Shown here: one piece after another, positions 45,955-59,014 of the stretch | Layout: every line of letters begins with the position of its first letter | How positions within the stretch are numbered: the stretch's first letter is position 1 | DNA from: Xestospongia bergquistia | Lineage: Eukaryota; Porifera; Demospongiae; Haplosclerida; Petrosiidae | Direction: 5' to 3' | NCBI GenBank assembly: GCA_963965975.1 | Contig: OZ014411.1 | Span: 498,501-562,500 of the forward strand | DNA: 64,000 nucleotides | Program-made: the position numbers and the translations under genes | The notes under the pieces: model-generated | The model's database searches: none | Told to the model about the DNA's origin: nothing | What the model saw: the letters and a program-made list of their open reading frames with translations, nothing else

Positions 45955-48652
45955 ACTATAGTAGGAATAGGGGGGGGCAACTTGCCCCCCCCCAATATTT
46001 TGTCAGGGGGAGCATAGCCCCCTCAATAGTATTGCAACAGCAGATGCAGATGTACATGACTCATGAAGCATGAAGTGTGATAACACAAATAGTGCTAATG
46101 AACTAGGTGATAGCACATGCTTCAAAATGGATGCTAAGAGAAAAAGACAAGCTGAAAGTAAATCCACTACAATTACATCATTCTTTACAAAAAGAAGTAA
46201 ACTCACCTCAGAAGAATCTTGTAAGTAAAGTTGTTATCATTTGTCATGTGTCAAAAATAATTATTTCTAGTACCTGTGACTACTGAATTAGCTTTGGAAA
46301 TAGCTGATGACATTGACCGTTCTTAAAATGATGATGAAGCCACAGAAGGGAGTGATGATGAAGAAAATCAAGATGATGAGGCTGTCTTTATGACAAATAC
46401 ACCAATTACAGTGTCTTCTTCTGACTTTCAATCAGAATGTTGTATGCACGCTTGCTGTTGTAATAATACACTTCAATTATCTCAACCAGTTGACCCAACG
46501 ATATTAAAGAAAACCGAGAAGTTTTATGGTTCTATTAAGAGGACCTTTAATCCAACATGGTACCAGTCACACCCATGGATTCATTTGTGTACATCAAATT
46601 TTAAAGTCTATTATTTCTATTGTAAGTATGTAGTTCACAACTTACAAATGTGAGCTGGTATGAAACTGGATCCCGCCTTTTACAAAAGTCGGTTTTTCAA
46701 ACTAGAAGAAAGGTGTAGAAAAATTAAAAGCCCATGAAGCAAGTGCTGCACACAACGATGCTTTTATTGCGTACGAGTCATAAAAAAAACACCTGTGTCA
46801 AACCTCATTTCTAAAAGCTTCGCAAATGACCAATTGAAGCATCGTAAAAGTTTTATAAAGCAGCTAGCAGCACTTAAATTCCTACTTCGCCAAGCCTTGC
46901 CTGTTAGAAATGAACACGCAGGAGGGTCAAATTTGACAGTATTACTAGACAGTGTACTTGAAGAAAGTCAATGGCTGAAGAATGGTAAATACCATTCACC
47001 AGAGGTAATTAATGAGCTGACTAAAATAATGGCACACAAAGTTCTACGGTCTCTGTTATCTGATATTTCATCACGTAAATGGTATGCCATCATGGCAGAC
47101 AAAACTAGAGACATTTCTAACCATGAACAATTAGTGTTATGTATTCGAAGTGTATCGGAGGATTATGTCGTACATGAAGATATGATTGGTATGTATCGGT
47201 TAGAGGATATCACATTGTCTACAATTTATGCATGTTTAAAAAATAGCCTTGTTAGAATGTGTCTAATGATCGAGAACTGTAGAGGTCAGGCTTATGATAG
47301 TGCTCAACCATTTCAAGGACACATAAATGGTGTTGCCAAGAAATTTAAAGACAGTACTGCATCAGCAATTTCTGTTCATTGCATAGTCCACTGTGTAAAT
47401 TTGTGCCTTCAAGAAATATCCAGAAACAGTAAACCTATAAAAGATGCTTCATATTTTTCAATGGAGGTGATTCAATTAATTAAGTATTTCCCAAAGCGTC
47501 AAAGTATTTTTGAAACAATAAAATCTCAACAAAATTCATCGTCAACAGCTGGAATTAGAACCCTATGTCCTACTAGGTGGACTGTGCGCTCTGGTGCCAT
47601 GCAAGCTATTATTTCTAATTATGAAGAGTTACAGGACGCAATGGAAGTATCATCATACGGGTCAGATGATTGTTCTCGAAGAGCAAATGGAATAATGGCT
47701 TTAATGGAACGATTCTCTACTTACTTTGGTTTGAAGCTTTCTATACTAATAGTCAGTATAACAGAGCATATGTCTATTCATTTGCAAAGTAAAGAAAGGT
47801 CAGTAGAAGATGGCTATTTCCTCGTAGATACTTACCTGAAATCTCTAAAAAAATTGAGATTGGACACTGAATTCAAAAAGTTTTTTGACACAGTGAAGCA
47901 AGACTATGTTAACATATGTGACCCACCTACTCTTCCTCGACGCCGCCAAATTTCTTGAAGGATAGATACTGGATCTTCACAGCACAAGTTTACTTCCGTT
48001 GATGAATTCTACCAAAAAGAATATTTTGAAGTGATAAATAATGTAACTGGCCTACTGGAAAATCACTTTCAACAAGAAGGATTTCTATTAATAAGAAAGA
48101 TGGAACGCTTACTTTTAGATAGTGCTAATTATAGAGGTTGTTATACCTAACGAAATAAAGAATCTGTATAGTGCTGATATAGATTTTGATAAGCTTTCAT
48201 TGCAGCTTAAATTGCTACCTGATACAATAAAAGCTGTACCCTTACAAGGAATAAGGATTACTCAAGTAACAAAGCTGCAAACAATCTGTACACTTTTTGA
48301 GGAGCAACATAGCCTTAAAGTCATACTGTCAGAAATACACAAACTTATTCGTATCTATTTAACAGTGCCCATTACAACAGCAACAGCAAAACGAAGTTTT
48401 TCAGCTTTAAGACGAATGAAGACATACTTACGAAACTCAATGACACAGCAACGACTCTATCACTGTATGATTCTACATGTTCACTGTGAAGAAACAGATA
48501 AACTTAATATAATAAAAGTTGTGAAAGAATTTGTTGAGAAAAATGATAGGAGGAAACAGTTTTTTGGACAATTTTGTTGACTATTGAAAACTACATGTAG
48601 CTCATTTAATATAGTTGCTCCCCCCAATATATAAATGATTCCTACTCCACTG
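45955..48652 (+). mobile_element. hAT-type transposon (ZMYM1-like), ~2.7 kb
   Basis: The right end reads gattcctactccactg up to 48652; its complement starts CAGTGGAGTAGGAAT, like common animal hAT ends. The left end near 45955 has the related tagtaggaatagggggg followed by C/G runs. An ttgctcccccc block occurs inside the right end. An 8-bp target duplication could not be confirmed. Confidence 0.65.
46127..48580 (+). pseudogene. hAT transposase related to zinc finger MYM-type protein 1
   Basis: First exon from ATG 46127 (MDAKRKRQAESKSTTITSFF), donor at 46221, 50-bp intron, resumption at 46271. An acidic linker with a stop (about 46324) leads into a TTF-type zinc-finger region (NPTWYQSHPWIH, ~46550). 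A stop at 46651-46653 and shifts around 46690-46790 follow. The frame 46795-47958 contains the DUF4371-like and RNase H-like region (HCIVHCVNLCLQE; LCPTRWTVRSGAM). After another break, 48122-48580 has the hAT dimerisation motif (VPITTATAKRSFSALRRMKT, ~48367). The domain order matches ZMYM1-like proteins. At least three disruptions make it a pseudogene, although most of the core is intact. Confidence 0.85.
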
Positions 48653-49159
48653 CTATTAAAAGTAATGAGCAGTAAGGTACTTTTTTGAATCCATAAAGCT
48701 ATTGATATTATGATATTAATTACATCTATTATGCAGTACCATTTCTTCTTGTATTGTAGTCCCACGGAATCAAGAAAAGACAGTTTTGTTACAGGTCAAG
48801 AATGCACAGCTCTAAGTAGTGATTCCTCATCATTAGAAAATGGCCACCCATCCTTGAAAGAACAGTCATTAAAGTTGTACATTCTTCTTACACAATACAA
48901 GCTATACCTGATAACTAATTAATGTATGTTCTTATGCAAGAAGAAATTATTACCTCTGAGGAAGTACAAAAACTATAAAAGCACAGTTTAATGGAAATTT
49001 TTTTATCATTTATAATAACATATCTTTCATGTGACATGTGACACTATTCACAGATCAATGCCAGTGGAAGCTCTACAAACAACTCTCTTAACCTGTTGCA
49101 AATACATAGTGTGAATTTATTGATAATAGATCTCGCCAGGAGAAGAAGGAATTCATGCC

Positions 49160-49604
49160 AAGATAAAGTTGTTTCCATACTGTGGTTTTACCACTCGTAT
49201 TACTGCTAATATATGCTATTATTACAAGTCTTTTGTTAGTTGTGATTTTAAAACATGGACACCAATGGCTCTTTTTATTACAAGACCATACTTATCAGAG
49301 TCTGAAAGAAAATGTTGGCTTGATTGGCTAAAGTCTACTACATTTACGCGAGCATATATTTAATTTGGTATTCCTGCATTAAAGGTCTTTCAGTTAGCAT
49401 ACTGTGTTAACTTTCAAGTTGATCGTGCTGATCAACATAGGGGAGTTGTGTTGTCCATTTATATTATCAACAGCTGAATATATGCCACTTTATTCTAATA
49501 GATTGAAGACACACATGGTCCTACATCTAGTAAAGAGTATAATTGAATTTGGTCCAACACAGTGTTATAATACCAAAAGGTTTCTCATTAATCTTGCAAT
49601 TTGA
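49160..49604 (+). pseudogene. Possible transposon-protein fragments (unassigned)
   Basis: Two frames, 49169-49363 (contains SCDFKTWTPMALFITRPYLS) and 49404-49604 (contains LKTHMVLHLVKSIIEFGPTQ), have protein-like composition. They resemble segments seen in large eukaryotic transposon proteins, but the match is from general memory and weak. They are not in one frame. Confidence 0.25.
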
Positions 49605-50068
49605 ATCCAATACTTTAATGTGATGACTATGCTGTTATTTCAGGATAGCAATACCTTCTTCATTCATCGATGTTAATAGTGCATAACCCTCTTTCCATTG
49701 ATTGCAATGAGAAGGGATATTAGCCAATTTCATTCGGCTAAAATAAAAGTAAGTCAAATGAAAGTATCAATCAAACTATGACATATATACAGGAAGATAA
49801 TACAGAAAAACAAGTATCACCAATGGGCAAGTCCACAATACAATTTGCTACATTCTATCCCATCTCAAGTTAAAGGTGCAGTTAACAGTTGTAAAAACAA
49901 CACTAAACGCATGCTTTGTGTGAAGCATTATTGTGCTTTTTTTTAAAGTAAGCATATTATGAGATGTTGTTATTACAATTAATGAACTGATAGAAAGAAA
50001 CAAACAAAAAGTATAGGAAGAGGAGGAAACAAAAAATATACATATAGTATATACTGCAATATTGTTAA

Positions 50069-50640
50069 TTGATAACACTTGGCTTGAATAAAGTGCTAAA
50101 GTGCTTACATTATAGATCACAATTTACCTCTGAACAATTTAGTACCTTCTTTAGGGAAAATGGCGTGAAGCATATCTGCTGCTCACAACTAAGATGGACG
50201 TTTGCTCGTTATGGACTTCTTGATACTTTCCTCACAGACAAATGGCACATGCTTTACCAGTCAAGAATTTGAGTCTCTTTGAAATTGTTACAAAAACAAC
50301 ACATTATATCTGGCCCATACCACCCACAATCTAATGGAATGGTTGAATGATGTATGAGAGTTTTTAAGACAACCATTTTATGATATAACAATCACAAAAA
50401 AGATAGCATAGCAACATGAAGGCACAAAGAAGAATTTAGTGAAGCACGCTGATATCATGCTGCTCTAGTGGTAATTAGATATATAATACACAATATAATA
50501 TCTGCATTCTTCTAGCTTCTGTATCCAAAAAAGCCCAAAAGCAGCAGCTGCCAAATAAGTACGATAAATAGCTGGGTCCATGGAATTGTACACCCAGCAT
50601 CCATTTAAGTTATGGGCACTTAAATAGATTCCTTGGATCA
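50069..50640 (+). pseudogene. Ty3/gypsy integrase core relic
   Basis: Frames read QFTSEQFSTFFRENGVKHIC and then FARYGLLDTFLTDK. After a shift comes ISGPYHPQSNGMVE followed by a stop. 'GPYHPQSNG.VE' contains the last catalytic Glu region of retroviral-type integrases. Two partly redundant integrase pieces seem joined, so more than one copy contributed. A weak GPxxY-like tail lies at 50560-50640. It could be the missing 3' part of the relic at 39960-41395, split by later insertions, or another copy. Confidence 0.65.
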
Positions 50641-51010
50641 ATTCACAAACATGCAACAGGTGATTCATTCATTTAAATTGATAATTGAAAAAATAGGTGA
50701 GTCATTTATATTAGTTCATTTAGAGTACTTAAAAATCTATTTTTGAAAATATTAATATATATAATATATATATATATATATTGAAATTTTGATATGATAG
50801 TATTATAGCCCTCAAAGAGATCTTCGTACTAATATCCATAATGCAATATTTGTAAAATAACTGAACGTCTACATATATATAAAATGAAACAATTAACAGG
50901 AAGTAATAAATGACATCATTGTTGCTATGGTAACAATTTTTGTGCTCACAGCATTTGTTTTAGTTCACAGCAATCACAGTTAATGCTACATGGTACTATT
51001 GGATATATCA
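50641..51010. other. AT-rich spacer with TA microsatellite
   Basis: A (TA)n tract lies near 50757-50781. Nothing else was recognised. Confidence 0.5.
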
Positions 51011-51275
51011 CAAGGTAAGGTATTTCCTATTATATGAAATTATTGTTGAAGCGCATTTTATTCATTATATTTCATTGTACATGTGTGAACAGACATTTTC
51101 TCTTTGTTGTAAAAGACAATACCTGGTAAAATCGTTATACTAGAACATGTATTCACATATTTAGAACTGCATATGACATATTCACATATTTTGAATTGTA
51201 TGTGACACAGAGCTGACTTGTCAGGGAGAAATTTTAGTCGTTAAAACCTTGAAGGTGTAAAATTTAAAACGTAAT
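51011..51275. mobile_element. Small internally deleted copy of the Tc1-like element
   Basis: 51011-51110 matches the 5' non-coding part at 43237-43345 (attgttgaagcgcatttta / attagcgctgaagcacattt). At about 51110 it jumps to sequence matching 44823-44990 (aaaagacaatacctggt). The coding region is gone. Confidence 0.7.
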
Positions 51276-52000
51276 CTACATCCACAAAATTCAACCAATG
51301 AAGCAAAGATTCCTTTTAAAGGTGATCATCATTTTCTTAGGACAAAGTTAGTGTAGTAACTTGTTGGTAACTAAAACAGTTGTGAGTCTCATGTCCATCC
51401 TTTTCAGTCTCTCATGTTCAACAAGTTGATTGAATGAAGACATATCAATGTCTTTTAATTAGGTACACTCATTACAGTGAACAGTAATGCTATAATCTAC
51501 ATCTACATCCACAGAATTCAATCAATGAAGCAAAGACTCCTTTTAAAGGTGATCATCGGTGAAACAATAAATTTCTTGAAAACTAATAAAACCAAGATAT
51601 AAAGACACTGGTCAGAACTAATGGTATCAATAATTATTGGTGTGGCTTTAGAGTTTATGTAGGAAAATGAGGAAACTACAATGAAATGAAGTTAGGTAGC
51701 ATAAAGCTTATATCGATAATTGTTGGAATAAACAATACCACTTCATGTATAAAGACAAAAGGAAAGATAAAAATTTTCATGCCATTTCAAGGCTACTGTC
51801 TCCAAGAAGTCACAAAGTATTTCAGGATGTTGTTAATATATAGTAGATGTTGGTATAGCAAATGCATACATTATATCATAATATATACCTTTAGAAAGAA
51901 ATGCAAAGTCTTTCCTTATGACAAAGTTAGCGTGATAACTTGTTGGTAATTACAACAGCTGTTAGTCTCATGTCCACCCTTTTCAGTATCTCACGTTCAT
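51276..52000. repeat. Duplicated non-coding segment; second copy split by ~360 bp
   Basis: 51280-51420 reads as one block (caatgaagcaaagattcctt ... gacaaagttagtgtagtaac ... gtctcatgtccatccttttc). The same order recurs, split in two, at 51495-51555 and 51919-52000. The 51562-51917 segment is therefore an insertion in the second copy or a deletion in the first. Confidence 0.7.
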
Positions 52001-52919
52001 CATCCAAAAATGCCACACTATCAGATGAAGGAAGAAGCATGGAGTAAATGTAACAGGTCTTAAAATAATGACAGCTAAAATACTTCTACCAGAGCAATAA
52101 AATGCCACATATGCCACATAGAAATAGATTGTTTATACTTTATAACAAGACAGAGAACATACAGTAAATTTGTCTTCAAACAAGCTCTAATATAGCAAAT
52201 ATAATCAACATCTACTAACACACATTCGTTATACATTATAAGAATACAACAATGATAGTATATTTACATACTAAACGCTTGTACACTAAAGGTGTCAAAT
52301 TCCCAAATACTATCAAAAACTCACGCTTTTAAGTTTGAAATTGTTTGCAAAGATAGCAGAAACATTTCCAAATCCTTGTTGAGTTGTTTCACTTGACTGT
52401 TGTAACGATAGAAGGCTAAACAATCTCTAACACAAAACACGTTTCTTTCTCTGGAGGTGTCACTAAATTGATTACGTCATACTACAATTAATGCGCATGC
52501 GCAATTCCGTTAATACTAATTTATCGGCAATCTAATATTAATATAAAAACTTTTCAATTTGTGTCTTTAATATTAAATTTTAAAACTCTATCATGTTACA
52601 TCTATGATGTCATTGAAAATATCTATAAAAAATAGAAATTTCATGTACTAACTTTGTCACTCTGTTCTCTTACCTAACATTTGCTATAGCGTGCATAATG
52701 TACTTAAGGTATAACTAAACATGATAATAACAATACATGACCACATTCTACAGATTGATTGTCAAAGTAATGTTTGAGCTCATATGTCTTCATCTACTTC
52801 AATTTCCATCTAATTTCATCCATTTCTAAATATTATTTTCAATATACTCTGTTGTTATTAATATTCATAAAAAGTAAAAATTCATAGCAGTTTCCTGTTT
52901 ACATTTGTGAAATACTTAC
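52001..52919. other. Non-coding stretch with putative regulatory sites
   Basis: AT-rich with no recognised exon. If the 52920-53005 exon is real, this is its first intron. Regulatory motifs are listed separately. Confidence 0.4.
52472..52503. promoter_or_regulatory. NRF-1-like palindrome and CRE-like half
   Basis: 52492-52503 is TGCGCATGCGCA, an exact match to the known NRF-1 consensus. 52472-52479 is TTACGTCA, a CRE/ATF-like site. Both are rich in CpG, which is rare here. No transcription start is known nearby, so promoter function is inference. Confidence 0.35.
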
Positions 52920-53005
52920 TACGTGGGTAATTCATCATCGCCTTCGAAAAAATAATCTTCAATAAGCTTAAGGCTAAAAACGCCCTCGTCATTACTTAGT
53001 GACAT
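52920..53005 (-). CDS. Candidate first coding exon of an unidentified gene
   Basis: The minus strand has TAGTAGA immediately before an ATG at 53005. It then reads MSLSNDEGVFSLKLIEDYFF, followed by an acidic stretch ending in a GTAAGTATTT donor at 52919 (phase 2). The region upstream (53010-53110) is richer in CpG, as promoters here may be. Later exons were not found before the transposon zone. Without a splice partner, the frame would stop at once. Confidence 0.4.
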
Positions 53006-53658
53006 TCTACTATGTTAAACAACCGAGCGATCGCTTCTTCACCACGTCAACTTTTGTTTAATCGCAATAACAGAGGCAAAGTGGTCTCAAAAGGCGAAAA
53101 TATTTGTTTCGTTTCTCAGCATACACGAACAAAAGTGGTTCAAATTTGATCTTGAATGAACAGTAAACCTTCGTTTAATGACATTATATAAAAAATAAAT
53201 TTCTTTTTATCAAGTCAATAAAAAGGTAGTCTAAATAAGTGTTAATAAAAAACCCTGCATACTACTGTAACCATTACAAATGGTCATGTAAGTAATATTA
53301 ATTGTGACATTTCATATCATATATAAGTCCAAAGTGACAATTAAGTCCATAGGATTTGACAGCATGATATTACCATCTTGTACCAGATATAGAAGTTCAT
53401 GTAATATGTCAAAACCTTTGGTATCAAGCCACAAATACCCAACCTCAGTACAATGTGATGTACAAAGGCTAAAAACGAACTTGTTTGTCATCACATGTAG
53501 CAGATAATTCCATTCTTATGTTTCTTTTTAATAATTGATAATTCATTTCTATTTAATAATTGATAGTAATTACAAAATAGGGTGTACCATCAAAACTAAA
53601 ATAGAGTAAAGACTAATAATTACATCAAAATAAGAACAAATCAAAAAACTACAATTGT
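53006..53658. other. Spacer between candidate promoter and the Roc/DEATH gene end
   Basis: Holds CpG-containing sequence upstream of the exon at 53005 and presumably the 3' UTR of the Roc/DEATH gene near 53600. Small opposing frames at 53304-53507 have no features. Confidence 0.45.
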
Positions 53659-56600
53659 TCAGTATTTAGAAGATATCTTTGGATTTGCTAAGAAATCTGG
53701 TATAGTCTTAGCTAAAGCGGGCTCATTGACAGGATATTCTGTAATGACATCAATAAGATTCCTCCAGGTCACATCTGATGGTTGTGTAATCCAGGTCTGC
53801 AAGACTTCAGAAAGCTTCCGAGTGTCATTATAACGAGCATCATTTTCAATAGATTGAATTCTTTCATCAGGTATTTCCAAGGCTTCTCCAATCTCTCTCC
53901 ATTTATGTTGAATAGGACCAAGGACACGTTGAAGATGAACTTTTTTAGGTTCTTTGTCTGAAGATAAAAACATCATTATTGCAATATTATGATGTTAACA
54001 ATATAATGACTGCAATAGAATGATAGAGTAATATACTAAGGATATTTGATTAGCTACTTTAGCCTTAGAGGGCACATTTAAAACAATAGATGTATTGTAA
54101 AAAGTAGCTGTACTATAAAATTATATATTACAATAATTATATTTATACATTTGAACTATGCAAAATGCTCTAAAACAAAGATTACCTAATAGATTTTCTA
54201 CTACTTCATTAAAGAAAGATGAATCAGTAGTATCACTTGATGACCCTACATTAAATGAGAAATGAGAATAGAACTAATGACAATTAATTAGTCATAATTA
54301 ATTACCTGAAATAGGAGTACTTGAACTAACAGCTCCTGCTACAGGAGAGCCTAGGGAAAAAACACAGAGGCAAAACATAACTGAACAATCTCAAAAGATA
54401 TGAAACGACCATTTTCGTGAGATCTAACCAATGATTTTTAACCATTACGTTTAACAACATGCTTCAAACAGAAGGTTATTATATTAATTCAGTATATATT
54501 TGTCATAATATTGACAAAAACATGTCTAAGGAATAAAAAACTCTGAGCTGTTATACCTGATGAAGGAGACAAGGTGGGGTTAGTAGTTACTTCTACTATA
54601 TCTAACACTATCAAATAGTATGTAATACATAACAAAATAAATGTAGACAAACCTTGGTATTTCTTGGAATGTGGTTTAGAGGTGTGTTCCATGTCATCTT
54701 TTGTTAATGTAGGGTAAGATACATCCTGTACATGATGTAGCACAATAACATAATGTTAAAAATTAAAACTACATGTATATTGTTACGTGTACACTAAAAG
54801 TAAATAAGAAGTAATACATTTATTTACCAAAGGTTTAGATTCAGCAAAAACATATTCACTATACACATCAGGTCTCTTTAGAAACGTATGAATATCATCA
54901 CTAATTTGACGATTGTTTATAATTGGACCTTCCACTTCCTTTAATAATGCTTTCCATGTGGCTTTACTTGATTTCTCATCTAGCCATTTATTGATCACAG
55001 TTGACAGGTTCATCTCTGTTGAGTTATTGCTTATTTTCAAGCTCTCTAATTCTCCAGTGTTGACTTCAAGTGAATCCCCAATAAGGTACCATTTATCTTT
55101 AATAGGCATTAATAAAGCTAGAACGTCTTTCTTTTTAGGAACTTTAGAAAGAATCTTGTCAATATCTACAACAGTATATACACAGCCTTAAAATCATATT
55201 TTAAACAGTATTATAGTAATAATGACAAACTTACAAACAAGCCATTAACTCTTAATAGTCTTACCTAATACATTTCCTACTAGTGTATTAAGATATGATG
55301 AATCAGTAGTGTCATTTGATGTTCCTATGTTATATGAGAAATGAGAATATCAATAGTAACAATGTTTAATAAATTACTTGAGGAAGTATTTAAGCTAGCA
55401 ATAGTTACTACTGTTTTATCAGACGCTATCAGATAATATGTAATAAAATAATATATCATTATACAAATAAAGACTAACCTTGGCATGTCTTCTCAACAAG
55501 TGATTTAGAGGCATGTTTAATGTCATCATCAGTTAATGGAGAATCAGCAAGGTAGGCAAGATCCTGTACATGATGTACATAGAGCAGTACAATAAGATAA
55601 AATTTAAAATTAAAACTACATGTATATTGTTACATGTACACTAAAAGTAAATAAGTAACAGTACATTCACTTACCAAAGGATTACGTCCAGAAAAGACAC
55701 TCAAACGGCTACAGTGCTCCTTTACAGAGATGTGAGTACATTCAATAGATGATAAGAATGAATGACCACAGACATCTTGAATGTGTTGAAGATAATCATC
55801 CCGAACTTGTAACTCAGCATTACTTGTATTGAATAGAGCTTTTGTTACCAAAGGAGCAATGTGAAGAAAAGGATCTTTATTTCCAACAATTTCTTTGATA
55901 TCAATTGTAATGCTATCTGTGCTGGTAACTTTGTCTTTAGTAAGAACAGCAAGAGCAACATCATGTATTATATAAAGTGTACGTTTGCAGACCTCAAGAG
56001 TACGAGCAGTAGATACCTGATCTGGTGCAATCATATATTCATCACTTGTACATGAACATAACTGCTCCTTAAGACTCATGACTTTCTTAATAACTAAGTT
56101 AAAAACTTGGCGACTTTCTTCCATTTCTTTGTTTGATGTAAGTACTGTAACACAACGATTGTGTTCAGATACTTCAACAACAACCTCAAATTTGTTTTTC
56201 CAGTATATACCATTAGTCCATACTGTACAATGACGAGCTAACTTCTGTACAGCAGGATTAGTTTCATTAATTATACCAGGTTTTCTTCGAGAAGGGAGGC
56301 AGTAAGTGTAGGCAAGGAAAAGGAGAAGGACATGGAGAAATCTTGTAGAGAGAAATTCATTAGGATCAGGACACCACAGACACCATCCTAATCCATTCTC
56401 TATTTTGATATCAGTGGGAGGTTCAGCACTGACAAGTGCTGGGAAAAAAAGGAGCTCATCTAATGGCAGAGGTATTGATGCAGATATGTTAGTTTCAAGA
56501 TCACCAATTGTACTTGACTCTATCATGTGACAAAACTGCAGACTTCTAAGAAAACCAACTAACATATCAGTATCGTGATCAGGAAATGCTTTCTTGATAG

Positions 56601-57735
56601 CTGATAGAGGCACAATGCCAGTATTACTAGCCATATCTCGATAAACTCGCTCAATTACTGCAGGGGCAAAAAGGACACCATTGATTTCTGAAAGTAGAGT
56701 AGCTCTATCTATAATTACCCAACTTTGATCTTCCTCACTTCTGAGGAATAAGATAAGACCCTTGTCACTTAAAGTGGTCAGAAATTCAAGTAACACTGAC
56801 ATTTCAGATGGAAGAGAGGGATCGTTACGCTCTTTTAATAAAGCACATAGCTCTTCTAAACTAATGGCTACTCTTTGAAGAAGCTGTAAGAAGGAATATT
56901 GGACATGGCAATAAAAACTAATTTTGTCAGATCGATCTAGAACAGCTTTACAGCTCTTTGACAAAGTAACAATGAACTCTTTGACTCCTTTACCTCCAGG
57001 ACGATGGCATTCCATTGGTACAAACCCACAAAATTCTTGTGTATAGATCGCCTTCTCAGCAACATCATGAATCAGTTCAGTTATTGGATCCAAACTAGTA
57101 GTTAGCTCATCTAGTCGACTTCCAATGACAATAATTTGCGATCGTTTTGAACTCTTCATTCCTTTGCTTATGTTTTCAATGAAGTTAAACCAGTAGTATA
57201 ATTCGGTTCTCATAGTCTTCCTGTGATTAATTAACTTGGAAAGAACCAGAAACACAGCAGGGGAGCTAAGCATTAGATTTTCCAGGACGGCAGCATGACT
57301 ACTGTAATATTCTCTATGACCAGCAAGGTCATAGAGAACAACATTCCCTATTTCCTGGCTGGTAAAGGTATGTGGATTAATCCCAGCTGTTAGTGGTTCT
57401 ACTGTGACACATTCGGATGTATCAAATTTGTAATTAGCTGGTTTCTTAGCTCGTTCCATGATGACAGCAGTAAGAGAACTTTTCCCTGTAGTAGTGTTGC
57501 CACACATAAAGACTTTACCATAGGATTCCACAGGGAAGTCAGCTCGACATTGTTGAAATGGCTCAAACAGTTTTAAAATCTGGAAGCGATTCTTGTGATC
57601 TTGAGGAACAAGTTCAATAGGTGTTTGTTCATTGTTATTCTTTGACATTGGATCCACTCGTCCAGATGATAAGAGAAACTTGATAGCATCAATGGAACCA
57701 TTAGAACAAGCATCGTGAAGTGGTGTGTTTCCACT
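53659..57735 (-). CDS. Ankyrin-Roc GTPase-COR-like protein with two DEATH domains
   Basis: Minus-strand exons: 55675-57735, 55479-55563, 55265-55324, 54828-55165, 54653-54725, 54557-54595, 54306-54350, 54186-54245 and 53659-53957 (stop 53659-53661). Phases agree throughout. The large exon opens, after an acceptor at 57736, with an ankyrin repeat (SGNTPLHDACSNGSIDAIKF). It continues with a Roc-type GTPase: P-loop GNTTTGKS, DLAGHREYY (Switch II-like) and GSRLDE in the G4 position. A long COR/winged-helix-like region follows. Two DEATH-type domains lie in exons 54828-55165 (KDKWYLIGDSLEVNTGELES) and 53659-53957 (QHKWREIGEALEIPDERIQS), joined by short Ser/Thr-rich linker exons. No kinase domain is seen. 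The likely role is an intracellular GTP-dependent scaffold signalling through DEATH-domain partners, in the broad manner of DAPK1/ROCO proteins; this is inference. Ser/Thr linker exons come in two related sets, so the DEATH module itself seems duplicated. Confidence 0.88.
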
Positions 57736-59014
57736 CTAAGAGAGAAAGAATAGCATTAAAATTCTACAACATTGTTGATTTTACACATAAAATGACAAAT
57801 AGTAATAAAATGTAAAAATCTTATTACAATTACATATACTGACTGTACAACTTACAACCTAGTTGTACAAACAAAATGTAAAGATATAGCCTATTTGTAT
57901 CAAGGTAACCAGATTACAAATATCAGTATTTATAGTAATTAATTGATGTACAAGTGTACAAGTTAATAAAGTAATAAAATTGATCATCTGTAAAACAGTC
58001 GAAGTGCCATAATGTTTATTATTATATTCTGAGCAGATTATGATTTTCTTGTTTTTAAGAATCATCAAAATATCTCAAGGATAACATTTTAATAATGTGT
58101 ATGTTTTGAGAACAATTCATATTTGTCTACTGAACATTTAAGGTCAGTTTTATTTTAAAACATGATCAAGCATTTTCTACAGACTTGATTGTCAAAGAAT
58201 AGATGAACCTATATGTACTATTATCAAAAGGTATGGATGTACAAACTATAGAATATTTTAAAATATCATTTATGTTTTCTGCAGTGCTCTAATCAAAATG
58301 TCTTGTATTTATATAAAAGTTATGATGAAAGTAATCAAGTTTGTATGCAAAAATATAATATGCAAGTTTAAAGAAAATGTAAAGGAAGATGCTTAACTAG
58401 AAACCCACAATGGTAATATTAAAATATGAATATAAGATTCAAGCATCTACTAAACTGTTTATTCACTCTAGATATTAAAGACAAGATAATGCTAATGTCA
58501 GTAGAGGCTACTACAAATCATATACTGTTTGACAGATATATTATTATATTATATTAACTGACCCTTAACTGTGAAGTAATGGCCATTATTTAGGTATCAT
58601 GAATATGATTATTTTGTCTATTATTTGAACCCCAAAGAGTTCTGTCATGCTTGTACTTTATTGTTGATGCAATCTAATTAATAATCATTACAAAGTTACA
58701 ATATGCAATAAATATAATAATTATCTTCAATTTCTAGATGAGCAATGTTTCAGCCACATTGTGACAACTTTGAGAGTTGCTGCTTAAATTATGTTAAATT
58801 GTAATAAATCTAGATGTCATTAAAGAATGCTATATAGTGGAAAATTTTGTGAGGTTTTAATTTTCATGATATTTGTGAATAAGCACTTTTACAAACTTTA
58901 GTGTCTACCAAATATTGTAATAAGCTACGTGCACTACTTTAGCCATGGTTTCCATTTGTCTGTCAACCGTCAGGAGTATGTTCTTCATTGACTTTCATTT
59001 CTGTTATCTAGAAA
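57736..59014. other. First intron of the Roc/DEATH gene, left part
   Basis: AT-rich with no ankyrin-like exon and no element recognised. Confidence 0.5.

Noticed and set aside
39960..50640. One single gypsy element split by 8.6 kb of later insertions
   Set aside because: Possible, but the integrase piece at 50 kb looks like a merge of two copies and no LTRs or matching break ends were found, so the two relics are listed separately.
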